Source: Staphylococcus xylosus (lineage in GTDB: Bacteria > Bacillota > Bacilli > Staphylococcales > Staphylococcaceae). From it: 64,000 bases of DNA. Numbering within the stretch: the stretch's first letter is position 1; the number at the start of each line of letters is the position of its first letter. The position numbers and the translations under genes are program-made. A model generated the notes under the pieces. It worked only from the letters and a program-made list of their open reading frames with translations. It ran no database searches and had not been told where the DNA came from. The stretch is taken from NCBI RefSeq assembly GCF_002732165.1, contig NZ_MRZO01000002.1, forward strand, positions 310,001 through 374,000, given 5' to 3'. Of this stretch, positions 47,232 to 56,003 are shown piece after piece.

Positions 47232-47657
47232 TTTAAAATAGAGCCTCCATATATCAAATTTAATCATATGAAAAAAATAAATTCAAAAAATAAATTATTT
47301 CTATTATAACAGTGATTGTACATGAATTGAAAGCAATTGTATTTATATAGTGTGTAATGTGTTTGCTATGTTATTTATTTAATTAATTATTATCTACATA
47401 TATAATATGAAAAATGATAGCGAATAATTTGTTTAATCGAACTAAACATAAGCCTTAAAATCAATCATAGTTTTTAAAATATTGTATTCAAAAGGAAAAT
47501 AGATGCCAAGAAGCTGGCACAAAGTAAATTAAAGAGGGCATAAAGATCGTTGATGATTATAACTGAATTATTCCATAAAAAAATAACTATTTAAAGTAAA
47601 TACTTAATGAATTAGTTAAAAAAATTGTAAATAACAAATAATGTGAACAATTAAGAC

Positions 47658-47698
47658 AAAAAAGATCCGAGACATCATCGATGTCTCGGATCTTTTTT
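47658..47698. terminator. Terminator of icaADBC
   Basis: A 17-bp stem (AAAAAGATCCGAGACAT with ATGTCTCGGATCTTTTT) has T-runs on both strands. It separates icaC from icaR. The rest of the 47232-47780 gap also holds a small TGCCA-agaagc-TGGCA hairpin (47504-47519) and otherwise nothing I recognise. Confidence 0.85.
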
Positions 47699-47780
47699 AC
47701 TTATAGGTAGTAAATAGCAAGAGTAGAAAGCTTGGTATAAGTATATTTGTGCTCTTGTCAATCATTATTAATTTTTATAA

Positions 47781-48848
47781 CTACATTAAAGTTTGATCTT
47801 TTAAAAATATTTTCAATTTATAAGGCTGTTTACCGATGAGAAATCTAAAAATATAAAATTCTCGTAAGAAAATTCCTACACCGACACATAAGCCAAGGAT
47901 AAATAATAGTGAAATTGCGATAAAAATAATAGTTGTATTTTCAAAAGTAGCTGTATATTTGTATAGTGTATCTAAAATAATAGGGTGTAATAGATATATG
48001 AAAAATGAAAAAGTGCTAATTAAATTAATGGAACCTAACATCAATGTTTTAAAATGTAAGCATACTCCCAGTAAAAGTAAAAACATAGACATATGGTAAA
48101 GTGTGAGTGAGTATGTGAAACTTGTGACTTGCCAATAATCATGTTTTGAAAATATTACAAAACCAACGTATGAAATAATAGATAAAGATATAATGATAAA
48201 TAGATATTGTTCTAAAAATCGTATAATTTTGTCATAATGAAGTCCTACATAACCACCAACAAAAAAGAAAAAGATCCAACCTAATATAAAGGTATTTTCA
48301 CTTAATGGATAAACTTTATGGAATATACTGGAAAATTCAGAAGAATTTTGTAAAAAATATAGAAACGTTGTTTGTATGATAAAGCTTAAGCCTAATAAGG
48401 TTTTACTATTAAATAATTTAGGAGTTATTTTAAAAATAATATAACTTAATATAAAAAACTGCATTATTACAATAATAAAATAACCGTACCAATAACCTAA
48501 TAGAACATTTTCAATAAATTGATGACCAAAACTAGTATTTGTATTTAAAGTCTCACTATAACAGTAAAAAGAACCGATGCATAAATAGGGGATAAATATA
48601 TATTTAAATCTAGACCATAGATAATCAAATTTAAGTTCTTTGTAATTTAGTGTTGTTAGTAATTGAGATAGGATAATGAAACAAGGCGTACCGAAAATGA
48701 AAATATTTTGTATATAATAAATTAATTTAAGTTCGCTTAGTTCCGAATCAGCTATACCTTGCATATATTGTGTAATAATATGTGTTAATATAATCAACAT
48801 GCATACAAAAGCTCTAAAATAAATGAGTTCAATTTTTGATTTAGTCAT
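47781..48848 (-). CDS. icaC: IcaC, PIA/PNAG membrane acyltransferase or exporter
   Basis: A 355-aa acyltransferase-3 type protein with about ten membrane helices. It starts with YFRAFVCMLIILTHIITQYM and has FFFFVGGYVGLHYDK and FSFFIYLLHPIILDTLY. In the ica system it is needed for long, exported poly-N-acetylglucosamine and probably O-succinylates it. It overlaps icaB by 8 bp. Confidence 0.9.
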   Translation of the reverse strand: MTKSKIELIYFRAFVCMLIILTHIITQYMQGIADSELSELKLIYYIQNIFIFGTPCFIILSQLLTTLNYKELKFDYLWSRFKYIFIPYLCIGSFYCYSETLNTNTSFGHQFIENVLLGYWYGYFIIVIMQFFILSYIIFKITPKLFNSKTLLGLSFIIQTTFLYFLQNSSEFSSIFHKVYPLSENTFILGWIFFFFVGGYVGLHYDKIIRFLEQYLFIIISLSIISYVGFVIFSKHDYWQVTSFTYSLTLYHMSMFLLLLGVCLHFKTLMLGSINLISTFSFFIYLLHPIILDTLYKYTATFENTTIIFIAISLLFILGLCVGVGIFLREFYIFRFLIGKQPYKLKIFLKDQTLM

Positions 48849-49692
48849 CTTTAAACCCTTTCCAATTTTGGATTAGTTTGTTAAAAGTGTCGTCATTCAT
48901 AAGTATTCTAGGAATATAATAATTGTTATCATTTGGTGTAATAGCTTTATCTTCAAGTGTGTAACCATATTTAATGCCAGCATTGTTAAGGCTCGTTATA
49001 TTTTCATCAGATATTTGGCCATATGGATAAGCGATCGAATCGTTTTGGTTACTAAAATGTTTCTTTAAATAGCTATTACTATTTTTAATATCATTTTCTA
49101 ATTTAATATTGGATGCTGAAACCATTAATGATTTATTCTTTTTTAAACTATGTAAATCATGCGTATGTGAATTAAATTCCCAAAACCCGGATGCTTTCAT
49201 TTCATTTAATTGATCGAGCGTTATGAGATTTAAATTATGGAAGTTTTTTGTACCAACACGATTAGTTATAACAAAACCAGTAGCTGGAACATTATGCTTT
49301 TTTAAAATGGGATAAGCATTCTTATAAATAGATGCATCCATATCATCAAAATTAATCCAAACACTCTTTTTAGGAAAATTTCCGCTTTCTTTATATTTAA
49401 TTAATTCTTTCTCAGTTAAAAAATGTGCATCATGTGCTTTTAACCATTTAATTTGATTTTCAAATTTTGATTTGCTAATACTATAAGACTTTAGCTCTTT
49501 ACTGTTTGAGCTGTAATATAATAGTTTATCAAAAAAGTTATCACTTCTTACACGATGATAATTTAAAGCAAGCGCACTATTTTCTGCAAATTTTAATTCC
49601 TTTTGTTTTGCGTGAATCTCAGATGGAGAATAGTTTGAAAGAATTATAAAAATAACCAATAGCACAAAAAATGATTTTCTTATGTTAATCAA
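48841..49692 (-). CDS. icaB: IcaB, PNAG N-deacetylase
   Basis: A 283-aa exported polysaccharide deacetylase with an N-terminal signal or anchor segment (SFFVLLVIFIILSNYS). The NodB domain shows ALNYHRVR, VWINFDDMDASIYKNAYPIL with the catalytic Asp, and FNSHTHDLHSL with metal-binding His residues. It removes acetyl groups from surface PNAG, giving the positive charge needed for attachment. It overlaps icaD by 4 bp. Confidence 0.92.
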   Translation of the reverse strand: MINIRKSFFVLLVIFIILSNYSPSEIHAKQKELKFAENSALALNYHRVRSDNFFDKLLYYSSNSKELKSYSISKSKFENQIKWLKAHDAHFLTEKELIKYKESGNFPKKSVWINFDDMDASIYKNAYPILKKHNVPATGFVITNRVGTKNFHNLNLITLDQLNEMKASGFWEFNSHTHDLHSLKKNKSLMVSASNIKLENDIKNSNSYLKKHFSNQNDSIAYPYGQISDENITSLNNAGIKYGYTLEDKAITPNDNNYYIPRILMNDDTFNKLIQNWKGFKDD

Positions 49693-49997
49693 TTTAAACG
49701 CTCCTTATTTTTAAGCATATTAACTAAAAGGCTTATAGTAAAAATAAATATTGAAATTATTATAAATAATAATATGATTCTAAATAAAATATTCATGCTG
49801 GATAGTTCAATATTTAAAACTGTACGGATCAACAATACTGGATAACTGTTAATCTGTAGAAGTGAACCCCCAATGACTACAAATGAAATACTGCAATAGC
49901 ACCAAAATATAAAACTGAATAATATTATAATAGATTCACGAATGACATTTAATTTTGATTTTACTGTTTGATATTGCCCCTGTCTGGACTGCTCCAT
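49689..49997 (-). CDS. icaD: IcaD, accessory subunit of PNAG synthase
   Basis: A 102-aa protein with two membrane helices (about residues 22-46 and 62-92), the usual length for IcaD. It boosts the IcaA transferase. Its start overlaps the icaA end by 37 bp, as in other ica operons. Confidence 0.9.
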   Translation of the reverse strand: MEQSRQGQYQTVKSKLNVIRESIIILFSFIFWCYCSISFVVIGGSLLQINSYPVLLIRTVLNIELSSMNILFRIILLFIIISIFIFTISLLVNMLKNKERLN

Positions 49998-51190
49998 GTT
50001 GCAAACGCTCCTTTCTTCCTCTTCAATGCTTTAGGGAAAGCAATAATTGCTACAAGCGCGTTAATAATCCAGTAAATTGTTGGATACCAACTTAGAAAAA
50101 ATATAGTTAAAACGTTTATCTTTTCGTAGCGACTATCGATAATTAAAGATATAGTGAATTGGATTATATTGATAAACGTTAAAATTAGCGCAGAGAGTAT
50201 GACAATTGTAAATTGATATTCCATATAATAGTAATCAAAGAAGTTTGCGTTAATCAGCGTCAACATTAATATAAATAAAACTAAATAAACCCATATAAGT
50301 GAGAAAATTTGCTCAAATAATAATAAATATAATGCTGGATTTTTAGATTTGAGTGTACGCTTAAAATCACGTATCAAAACTTCTTGGCCACCTTGTGCCC
50401 ATCGTACTCTCTGTTTCCATAAACCACCTACAGTTTCAGGAACGAGCATCCAACATAATGCACGAGGTTCATATTTAATATTCAATTTGGAAAGATGGAA
50501 TTTCCATGAAATAGCAATATCTTCAGTTATCATATCGATGTCCCATTTATTCACTTGGATTACTGCTGATTTTCTAAATAATGTGAACACACCTGAAATT
50601 GTATTAATTTTACCAGTTATAGATTGAGCTCTTTTAATACTTCCTACCATACTTGCATATTCAACAGCTTGAATTTTTCCTAATATAGAACTTTTATTTC
50701 TAATCCTAGGATTTCCAGTCACTGCTGCTAAATGTGGGTTCTTACGGAAGTTATCTAACATATAATAAGGCGCGTCGTTATTTATAACAGTATCTGCATC
50801 AATTCCCATTATAAATTCATAAGTTGCGTACTTGATTCCCTCATTTAAAGCATTTGCTTTCCCTTTATTTTCTTTTAAATCAATAAAGATGAAATTAAGC
50901 GATTCTTTTAGTTCGTTTACTACTTTTGCAGTGAGGTCACTACTACCATCGTTAATTACAATTACTTCTTTATTAGGAAATTCTAGTTGTAAAACATTTT
51001 CAATAGTTTCTTTAATCGTCTCTTCTTCGTTATAGCAAGGTATTAGAAAAGAAATACCTTGTTCATCAATTTGCTTATTAGGTCTACGTTTAAGTCGCAG
51101 TTCATGCGAAAGGGAGTAGAAAAGTGTACCAACAATCCAGAAAATAGACATAAACAAAGGATAAATTAGTAATAAGTTAAATATTTTCAA
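49961..51190 (-). CDS. icaA: IcaA, PNAG N-acetylglucosaminyltransferase
   Basis: A 409-aa processive GT2 enzyme with membrane helices at both ends. Motifs are FLIPCYNEEETI, IDADTVI (DXD), ITEDIAISWKF and the processivity motif QRVRWAQGG. It polymerises UDP-GlcNAc into beta-1,6-PNAG. The start is TTG at 51190 after GGAAGGTAGG. Its upstream region is shared with the divergent sensor kinase gene rather than icaR. Confidence 0.93.
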   Translation of the reverse strand: MKIFNLLLIYPLFMSIFWIVGTLFYSLSHELRLKRRPNKQIDEQGISFLIPCYNEEETIKETIENVLQLEFPNKEVIVINDGSSDLTAKVVNELKESLNFIFIDLKENKGKANALNEGIKYATYEFIMGIDADTVINNDAPYYMLDNFRKNPHLAAVTGNPRIRNKSSILGKIQAVEYASMVGSIKRAQSITGKINTISGVFTLFRKSAVIQVNKWDIDMITEDIAISWKFHLSKLNIKYEPRALCWMLVPETVGGLWKQRVRWAQGGQEVLIRDFKRTLKSKNPALYLLLFEQIFSLIWVYLVLFILMLTLINANFFDYYYMEYQFTIVILSALILTFINIIQFTISLIIDSRYEKINVLTIFFLSWYPTIYWIINALVAIIAFPKALKRKKGAFATWSSPDRGNIKQ

Positions 51191-51358
51191 ATTTTTACCT
51201 ACCTTCCGTTAGTTAGTGTTTAAATCTTATAACTTTATTCACAATTATGCAACTGTAATTTTATTTTTTTAAAAATTAAGTAATTATTAATTGTCATTAA
51301 TCTAATCGTGCGAAACCTTTATGATGGCATGTATAGTAATTTTGAATAAAATTTGACA

Positions 51359-51390
51359 AAATTATATTTCTATAAATAGAAATATAATTT
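51359..51390. promoter_or_regulatory. 32-bp perfect palindrome between icaA and the eutW-like gene
   Basis: Inverted repeat with 15-bp arms (AAATTATATTTCTAT and ATAGAAATATAATTT) around AA. It lies about 170 bp upstream of icaA and 160 bp upstream of the kinase gene. Length and perfection suggest an operator for either gene; IcaR is one candidate binder. The rest of the 361-bp gap is AT-rich promoter sequence. Confidence 0.5.
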
Positions 51391-51485
51391 ATCTTAAAAA
51401 TAAATAAATGTAAGTGATCATTTTTAGGTGTACTTGCCATGATAGTGTGAAATTACTATAAAATTTTGAATTATTGCGTTTTGAA

Positions 51486-51514
51486 TTGACATATTTTTGA
51501 CAAAATTTCATAAT
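51486..51514 (+). promoter_or_regulatory. Sigma-A promoter of the eutW-eutV-like pair
   Basis: TTGACA (51486-51491), a 17-bp spacer and CATAAT (51509-51514), 37 bp before the kinase ATG. Confidence 0.7.
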
Positions 51515-51551
51515 AGTAAATGAATATAAAAATCTAAATATTCACATAAAT

Positions 51552-52982
51552 ATGTTTGGAATGATGCATATCGATGAAGTAAGTATAAGATGTAAAGCAA
51601 GGACAATGTTGTCAGAGGCAGCAATAAATAAAATTTCTGAGGTATCAGGACAATTACAAATGATTGCCAATTTGAATCAGGCAAATGTTTTTATTGATTG
51701 CCCAATAGAAGAGCATGGTGAAGTTATTGTTGTTGCAGAAGCAGTTCCGGTGAATTGTAAAAGTTTGTATCAAGGATCTGTAGTAGAAGCTAATGTTTAT
51801 GAAAAGTTTGAGCCTGCTGTATTTGAAGTGCTTTCAGGTAGTGAATTTGCACAACATCGGGCAATTTCACAAGAAGGTAAAGTTGTAGAGCAGAGCGCTA
51901 CGCCAATTAAATTAGCTAATGAAATTATTGGTATTCTAATAATGGAAATAGACGTCAGTAATAAAATTATGGAAGAAAAAAGATTGAAAGCATTAACACA
52001 AGCAACTAGTACTCTAAGTGATTTGGTATCGAATTCGGAGAATAATCCAATTTTTGTACCAGACATGATTGAAGAAAGCTTGTTTGATTTAGATAATGAT
52101 TTGAACATACGTTATTTTAATTTAGCAGGAGAAGCAATGGTAAGTGAGCTTTTACATTTGGACTGTGAAGCAGGTTTGAATTTCATAGAGTTGTTTCCAT
52201 CTATCGAAAATATGCTGACAGATGGACGAGTTATCACAATTGAAGAGCGTGCGCTACAGGGGCATTATTTTCAAATTAAATGTATACAGTTGCTTGAAGA
52301 TGGTGTGATGACCGGTCATTTAATTCTGTTAAAAGATATTACAGATTTAAAAGAAAAAGAACGTGCATTAATATCTAAATCAGTTGCTATAGGCGAAATT
52401 CATCATCGTGTGAAAAATAATTTGCAGACTGTTGCCAGTTTATTGCGTTTACAGATGAGACGAGGTTTACCCAATGGAAGTGAAAAGTATTTCCAAGAAA
52501 GTCTTAACAGAATTTTAAGTATCGCATCTGTTTACGAAGTTATACTAGATGAATCATCTACAGATTCTGTGAATATTGATAAATTAATTAAAAAAATTGG
52601 GAATATGATAGTTTATAACGAAACTCCTAATAAAAAGATACATATTAATTATAAAACAGATGAAAATATCCACTTAATTTCAAATATAGCAGTGTCTATC
52701 GCATTAATTGCAAATGAACTTATAACGAATTGCTTAACACATGCATTTAATGGACAAACAGAAGGGGTAATTACTGTTTGTCTATCGTATAATGCTCAAT
52801 CTGAATTAATTAATTTAAATGTACAAGACACGGGAAAGACTGTGTGTGAATTCAAACAATCATTTGGTTTGAAAATTGTAAACACAATTACGGAAAATGA
52901 CTTGGACGGGACTTTTAAAATTGAACGTAACAGTGTTGGAACGATTGCGAGAGTGGAGTTTCAATACAAAGGGGAGAATTAA
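51552..52982 (+). CDS. Sensor histidine kinase of the EutW/PdtaS type
   Basis: A 476-aa soluble kinase without membrane segments. An N-terminal GAF-like region (about 1-150) and a PAS-like region (about 160-270, YFNLAGEAMVSELL) precede a HisKA_2 domain with EIHHRVKNNLQTVASLLRLQ (phospho-His near 284). The ATPase has ALIANELITNCLTHAF and FGLKIV. This kinase class pairs with ANTAR regulators; EutW senses ethanolamine in Enterococcus. Starts at 51552, 51561 or 51564 are all in frame and none has a strong ribosome site. The regulator gene begins 1 bp after its stop. Confidence 0.87.
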   Translation: MFGMMHIDEVSIRCKARTMLSEAAINKISEVSGQLQMIANLNQANVFIDCPIEEHGEVIVVAEAVPVNCKSLYQGSVVEANVYEKFEPAVFEVLSGSEFAQHRAISQEGKVVEQSATPIKLANEIIGILIMEIDVSNKIMEEKRLKALTQATSTLSDLVSNSENNPIFVPDMIEESLFDLDNDLNIRYFNLAGEAMVSELLHLDCEAGLNFIELFPSIENMLTDGRVITIEERALQGHYFQIKCIQLLEDGVMTGHLILLKDITDLKEKERALISKSVAIGEIHHRVKNNLQTVASLLRLQMRRGLPNGSEKYFQESLNRILSIASVYEVILDESSTDSVNIDKLIKKIGNMIVYNETPNKKIHINYKTDENIHLISNIAVSIALIANELITNCLTHAFNGQTEGVITVCLSYNAQSELINLNVQDTGKTVCEFKQSFGLKIVNTITENDLDGTFKIERNSVGTIARVEFQYKGEN

Positions 52983-52983
52983 T

Positions 52984-53550
52984 ATGACATCTATTATAGT
53001 TGTTGAAGACGAGTCAATCGTTAGGATGGATATCGTAGAAATGTTAGAAGAAGCTAATTATAATGTAGTTGCTGAAGTCGGTAATGGAGAAAAAGCATTA
53101 GAAGTTACTGATAAGTTTCGACCAGATTTAATCATTATGGATATTAAAATGCCAAAAATGGATGGTTTAAAAGCAAGCAAAATTATTTCGAAAAAATACA
53201 ATATCCCAATATTGTTACTGACGGCATATAGTCATTGTGAATATGTAGAAGAGGCGAAACAAGCTAATATAGTGGGCTATATTGTGAAACCTATTTCCGA
53301 AGCGCAATTATTACCAGCTGTTGAGATTGCAATGAGGCAAGCTCAAAATATTGCTGAATTAAGATATGAAGTGGATCATACTAAAAAACAAATGAACGAT
53401 AGGAAACTTGTTGAAAAAGCAAAAGGCATATTGATGAAGCAATTAAATTTAACGGAAGAAGCAGCTTATCAGAAACTCAGGCGAAAGAGTATGGATGAGC
53501 AAGTGGGTATTGAAATTGAAGCTTCGAAAATCATAGAAAAATTGAGATAA
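52984..53550 (+). CDS. ANTAR-domain response regulator of the EutV/PdtaR type
   Basis: A 188-aa RNA-binding regulator. Its receiver domain has VVEDESIVRMD and phospho-Asp53 in LIIMDIKMPKMDG. A coiled linker follows, and then an ANTAR domain from about residue 125 with RKLVEKAKGILMKQLNLTEEAAYQKLRRKSMDE. Phosphorylated ANTAR dimers bind hexaloop hairpins and prevent terminator formation. Two such hairpin/terminator pairs occur in this locus, at 53570 and 58918. ATG 52984 follows GGGGAGAATTAAT; a longer open frame upstream lies within the kinase gene. Confidence 0.9.
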   Translation: MTSIIVVEDESIVRMDIVEMLEEANYNVVAEVGNGEKALEVTDKFRPDLIIMDIKMPKMDGLKASKIISKKYNIPILLLTAYSHCEYVEEAKQANIVGYIVKPISEAQLLPAVEIAMRQAQNIAELRYEVDHTKKQMNDRKLVEKAKGILMKQLNLTEEAAYQKLRRKSMDEQVGIEIEASKIIEKLR

Positions 53551-53569
53551 CAAAACAAGTGAATATAAA

Positions 53570-53583
53570 AAGCAAAGGTGCTT
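53570..53583 (+). promoter_or_regulatory. ANTAR-type antiterminator hairpin in the eutH leader
   Basis: AAGC-AAAGGT-GCTT: a 4-bp stem with a hexaloop having A at position 1 and G at position 4, the ANTAR recognition pattern. It overlaps the 5' arm of the terminator at 53574, so the two structures exclude each other. The same hairpin recurs at 58918 on the minus strand. I could not identify a convincing first hairpin (P1) upstream. Confidence 0.7.
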
Positions 53584-53620
53584 ATTTGAATTAATCAAAT
53601 AGGCACTTTTTTGTTTTTTT
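53574..53620 (+). terminator. Conditional terminator between the eutV-like gene and eutH
   Basis: A 16-bp stem (AAAGGTGCTTATTTGA with TCAAATAGGCACTTTT, two G-U pairs) and an ATTAA loop, followed by a run of Ts (TTTTTTGTTTTTTT). It would stop transcripts before eutH unless the overlapping ANTAR hairpin is stabilised. Confidence 0.85.
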
Positions 53621-53647
53621 ATAGCCTTTAACAATGGGGGAATCATT

Positions 53648-54886
53648 ATGGAACATATTGGAACGGTAATTATTTATATTATTATGGCGTGCGCAGTTTT
53701 AGGTGCATTTGGTGCGATTCGTAATGCAGATAAAGGTATAGGTAAAGAGTTTATGGAAGGGATTTATACTATTGGACCTATTTTTGCTAATTCAGCAGGT
53801 ATCATGGCATCAATTCCTTTTATTTCAAAATTCATAGAACAAGTTTTTGGACCGCTATTTGACAAGATTGGTGCTGATCCAGCAATCGCAGCTACTTCTA
53901 TACTTGCAACAGATATGGGAGGATATCAACTTGCAGATGTTTTAAAGCAAAGTTATGAAGGATGGATAATGGCGATGATTGTTGGTTTTATGGCGGGGGC
54001 TACCATTGTGTTTACAATACCACTAGGGTTGCCAATGCTGGATAAACGAGATCATAAGTATATGGCGTTAGGAATATTGTCAGGGTTATTGGCTATACCA
54101 TTTGGCGTTTTTATTTCCACGGTAATAATCCTATTAAGCCATACAAAAGTTAGAACAGTCATTGATACAACAAGTGCTGCAACACATATATTTCAAATTA
54201 GCATGTCTACGGTATTTATCAATCTTTTACCATTAATTATATTTGTGTTAATCACAGCAATAGGGTTGTATTTCTTTTCCGACATTATGATTAAGATATT
54301 TATTGTTTTTGGTAAGGTTCTAGATACATGTATTAAATTAGTATTTGTCTTTTCTGTAGTGGAAATATTTACAGGTTTGTTTACCACTATATTTGGTAGT
54401 TGGGGATTTGATCCAATTATGGCTGACAAGCACGATAATTTTAGAGCATTAGAAAATGCAGGTAATATAGCTATTATGTTATCAGGTGCTTTTCCAATGG
54501 TATATTTAATTCGTAAATACTTTTCTACGGGGTTACACAAAGTTGGAAGTAAAGTAGGGCTAAGTGAGGTAGGGAGCGCAGGTTTTATTGCAACAATTGC
54601 GAACATTTTAGCAATGCTTAAACTTGTAAGGGATATGCCTCCGAAAGATAAGGTGCTCAATATTGCATTTGGTGTATGTTCAGCATTCTTATTAGGTGAT
54701 CATCTTTCTTATACAGCAAATTTTCAGCCTACACTGATACCTGCTGTAATGATTGGTAAGTTGAGTGCAGGTATTATTGCGATTATATTTGCATATATAT
54801 TATGTATTCCAAAAGCGAAAAAATTAGAAGAAATTGATAGACGTGCAGGCATTATTGGCGAAAATGAATATTTAGAAAATAAGTAA
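53648..54886 (+). CDS. eutH: EutH-type ethanolamine permease
   Basis: A 412-aa membrane protein of the EutH family with about ten to eleven helices. Family landmarks are GKEFMEGIYTIGPIFANSAGIMASIPFIS, ADPAIAATSILATDMGGYQLADVL and LGDHLSYTANFQPTLIPAVMIGKL. EutH imports ethanolamine when it is scarce. GGGGGAATCATT precedes the ATG. It follows the kinase/ANTAR pair across a conditional terminator, the strongest pointer that the pair senses ethanolamine or a related amino alcohol. Confidence 0.9.
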   Translation: MEHIGTVIIYIIMACAVLGAFGAIRNADKGIGKEFMEGIYTIGPIFANSAGIMASIPFISKFIEQVFGPLFDKIGADPAIAATSILATDMGGYQLADVLKQSYEGWIMAMIVGFMAGATIVFTIPLGLPMLDKRDHKYMALGILSGLLAIPFGVFISTVIILLSHTKVRTVIDTTSAATHIFQISMSTVFINLLPLIIFVLITAIGLYFFSDIMIKIFIVFGKVLDTCIKLVFVFSVVEIFTGLFTTIFGSWGFDPIMADKHDNFRALENAGNIAIMLSGAFPMVYLIRKYFSTGLHKVGSKVGLSEVGSAGFIATIANILAMLKLVRDMPPKDKVLNIAFGVCSAFLLGDHLSYTANFQPTLIPAVMIGKLSAGIIAIIFAYILCIPKAKKLEEIDRRAGIIGENEYLENK

Positions 54887-55007
54887 TAGTAATAGTTCGA
54901 GGCTACAAATTCAGTATTTAAACTATTCAAAACGACTGTTTCAAATATAATTTGTACAAAGTTGATGGAAAATGAGATGTATCAATTATTGTTCATAGAA
55001 TTAAAAA

Positions 55008-55034
55008 ATCCCGAGACTGATAATGTCTCGGGAT
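55008..55034 (-). terminator. Terminator between eutH and the convergent operon
   Basis: AATCCCGAGAC pairs with GTCTCGGGATT. On the minus strand it is followed by TTTTTAATTC, ending the ALDH-ligase-SDR operon. On the plus strand it may also serve eutH. I see nothing else in the 312-bp gap. Confidence 0.85.
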
Positions 55035-55198
55035 TAATTTATATTTTATTAAGAAAATCTGAATGAAATTATTTAAGTTAGTAGTTAAGTTAAAGTATTG
55101 GTGCATGTGTATTTTTAAATTATGTGCTAAAAGTGACCATAAAATATATAAGGTTTTGCTACAATTCTCTAAAGCTTTTTAAATATATGTGTGATCAC

Positions 55199-55966
55199 TT
55201 AGAAGTAGTTTGCAGTGATACCGCCATCTACGTTAATGTTTGCGCCGTTTGTCCAATCTGATTCATCTGACGCCAAATATAACGCACAGTTTACAATATC
55301 TTCTGGTTTACCGAAGCGGCCAGTTGGCTGTCTGTTTAATCTAGTATTTTTAGCATCTTCATCTGAGACTAACCACTCCATTAGTAATGGTGTTTCGATT
55401 GGTCCTGGACTTATTGCGTTAGTTCTAATACCTTTAGGTCTAAATTGTATAGCTAAGGATTTAGTTAAAGAAACAACAGCGCCTTTTGATGCGGTATAGG
55501 CATCTTGTGGTACAGAACAACCCATTTCAGCGACAAATGATGCAATATTAATAATAGAACCAGAATTATGTTTCTCCATTTCAGGAATTACATATTTTGT
55601 CATAAAGAAAATTCCTTTAACATTGATATTCATGACTAAGTCCCAGACATCTTCACTTGTATTTACTACAGAATTATCCGCTTCAGGCATAACACCGGCA
55701 TTGTTATATAGTACATCAATTTTTCCATAAGATTGAACAGTCTCTGCAACTGCATTTTTAACATTCTCTTCGTTTGCAATATCTACTTTGAACAAGGAGG
55801 CTTCGCCACCATTGTCTTTAATTAATTGCACAGTTTCAAGTCCAGCTTGCTCATCTCTTTCAAAGACCGCAACTTTAGCACCTTCATTGGCAAAGGTTTG
55901 TGCTGCAATTTTCCCCATACCGCCACCTGCGCCGGTAATAATACATACTTTATCTTTTAGTCTCAT
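55199..55966 (-). CDS. SDR dehydrogenase, proposed gamma-glutamyl-ethanolamine dehydrogenase
   Basis: A 255-aa classical short-chain dehydrogenase. TGAGGGMGKIAA binds the nucleotide, an acidic residue after the second strand (VAVFERDE) favours NAD, and NNAG and the catalytic YTASK motif follow. ATG 55966 has AGGAGGAAC 5-6 nt upstream, and 32 codons of open frame before it are discarded. Third gene of the operon. I infer oxidation of the glutamylated amino alcohol to its aldehyde; family membership alone does not fix the substrate. Confidence 0.85.
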   Translation of the reverse strand: MRLKDKVCIITGAGGGMGKIAAQTFANEGAKVAVFERDEQAGLETVQLIKDNGGEASLFKVDIANEENVKNAVAETVQSYGKIDVLYNNAGVMPEADNSVVNTSEDVWDLVMNINVKGIFFMTKYVIPEMEKHNSGSIINIASFVAEMGCSVPQDAYTASKGAVVSLTKSLAIQFRPKGIRTNAISPGPIETPLLMEWLVSDEDAKNTRLNRQPTGRFGKPEDIVNCALYLASDESDWTNGANINVDGGITANYF

Positions 55967-56003
55967 AAATTGTTCCTCCTTATAATAATAGTTCAGTATT
56001 GTA

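Noticed and set aside
53541..53569. TTG-AGATAA-CAA as the first (P1) hairpin of the ANTAR target, and TTGAGA-N16-TATAAA as a promoter for eutH
   Set aside because: The 3-bp stem is too weak and the loop lacks G at position 4. The promoter would start transcription inside the antiterminator hairpin, and the second leader does not keep the spacing.
47658..55034. Similar terminators CCGAGAC..GTCTCGG at both ends of the ica-eut segment
   Set aside because: The resemblance suggested repeat borders of an inserted block, but only the short stem is shared, both are normal gene-end terminators, and no direct repeats or integrase accompany them.
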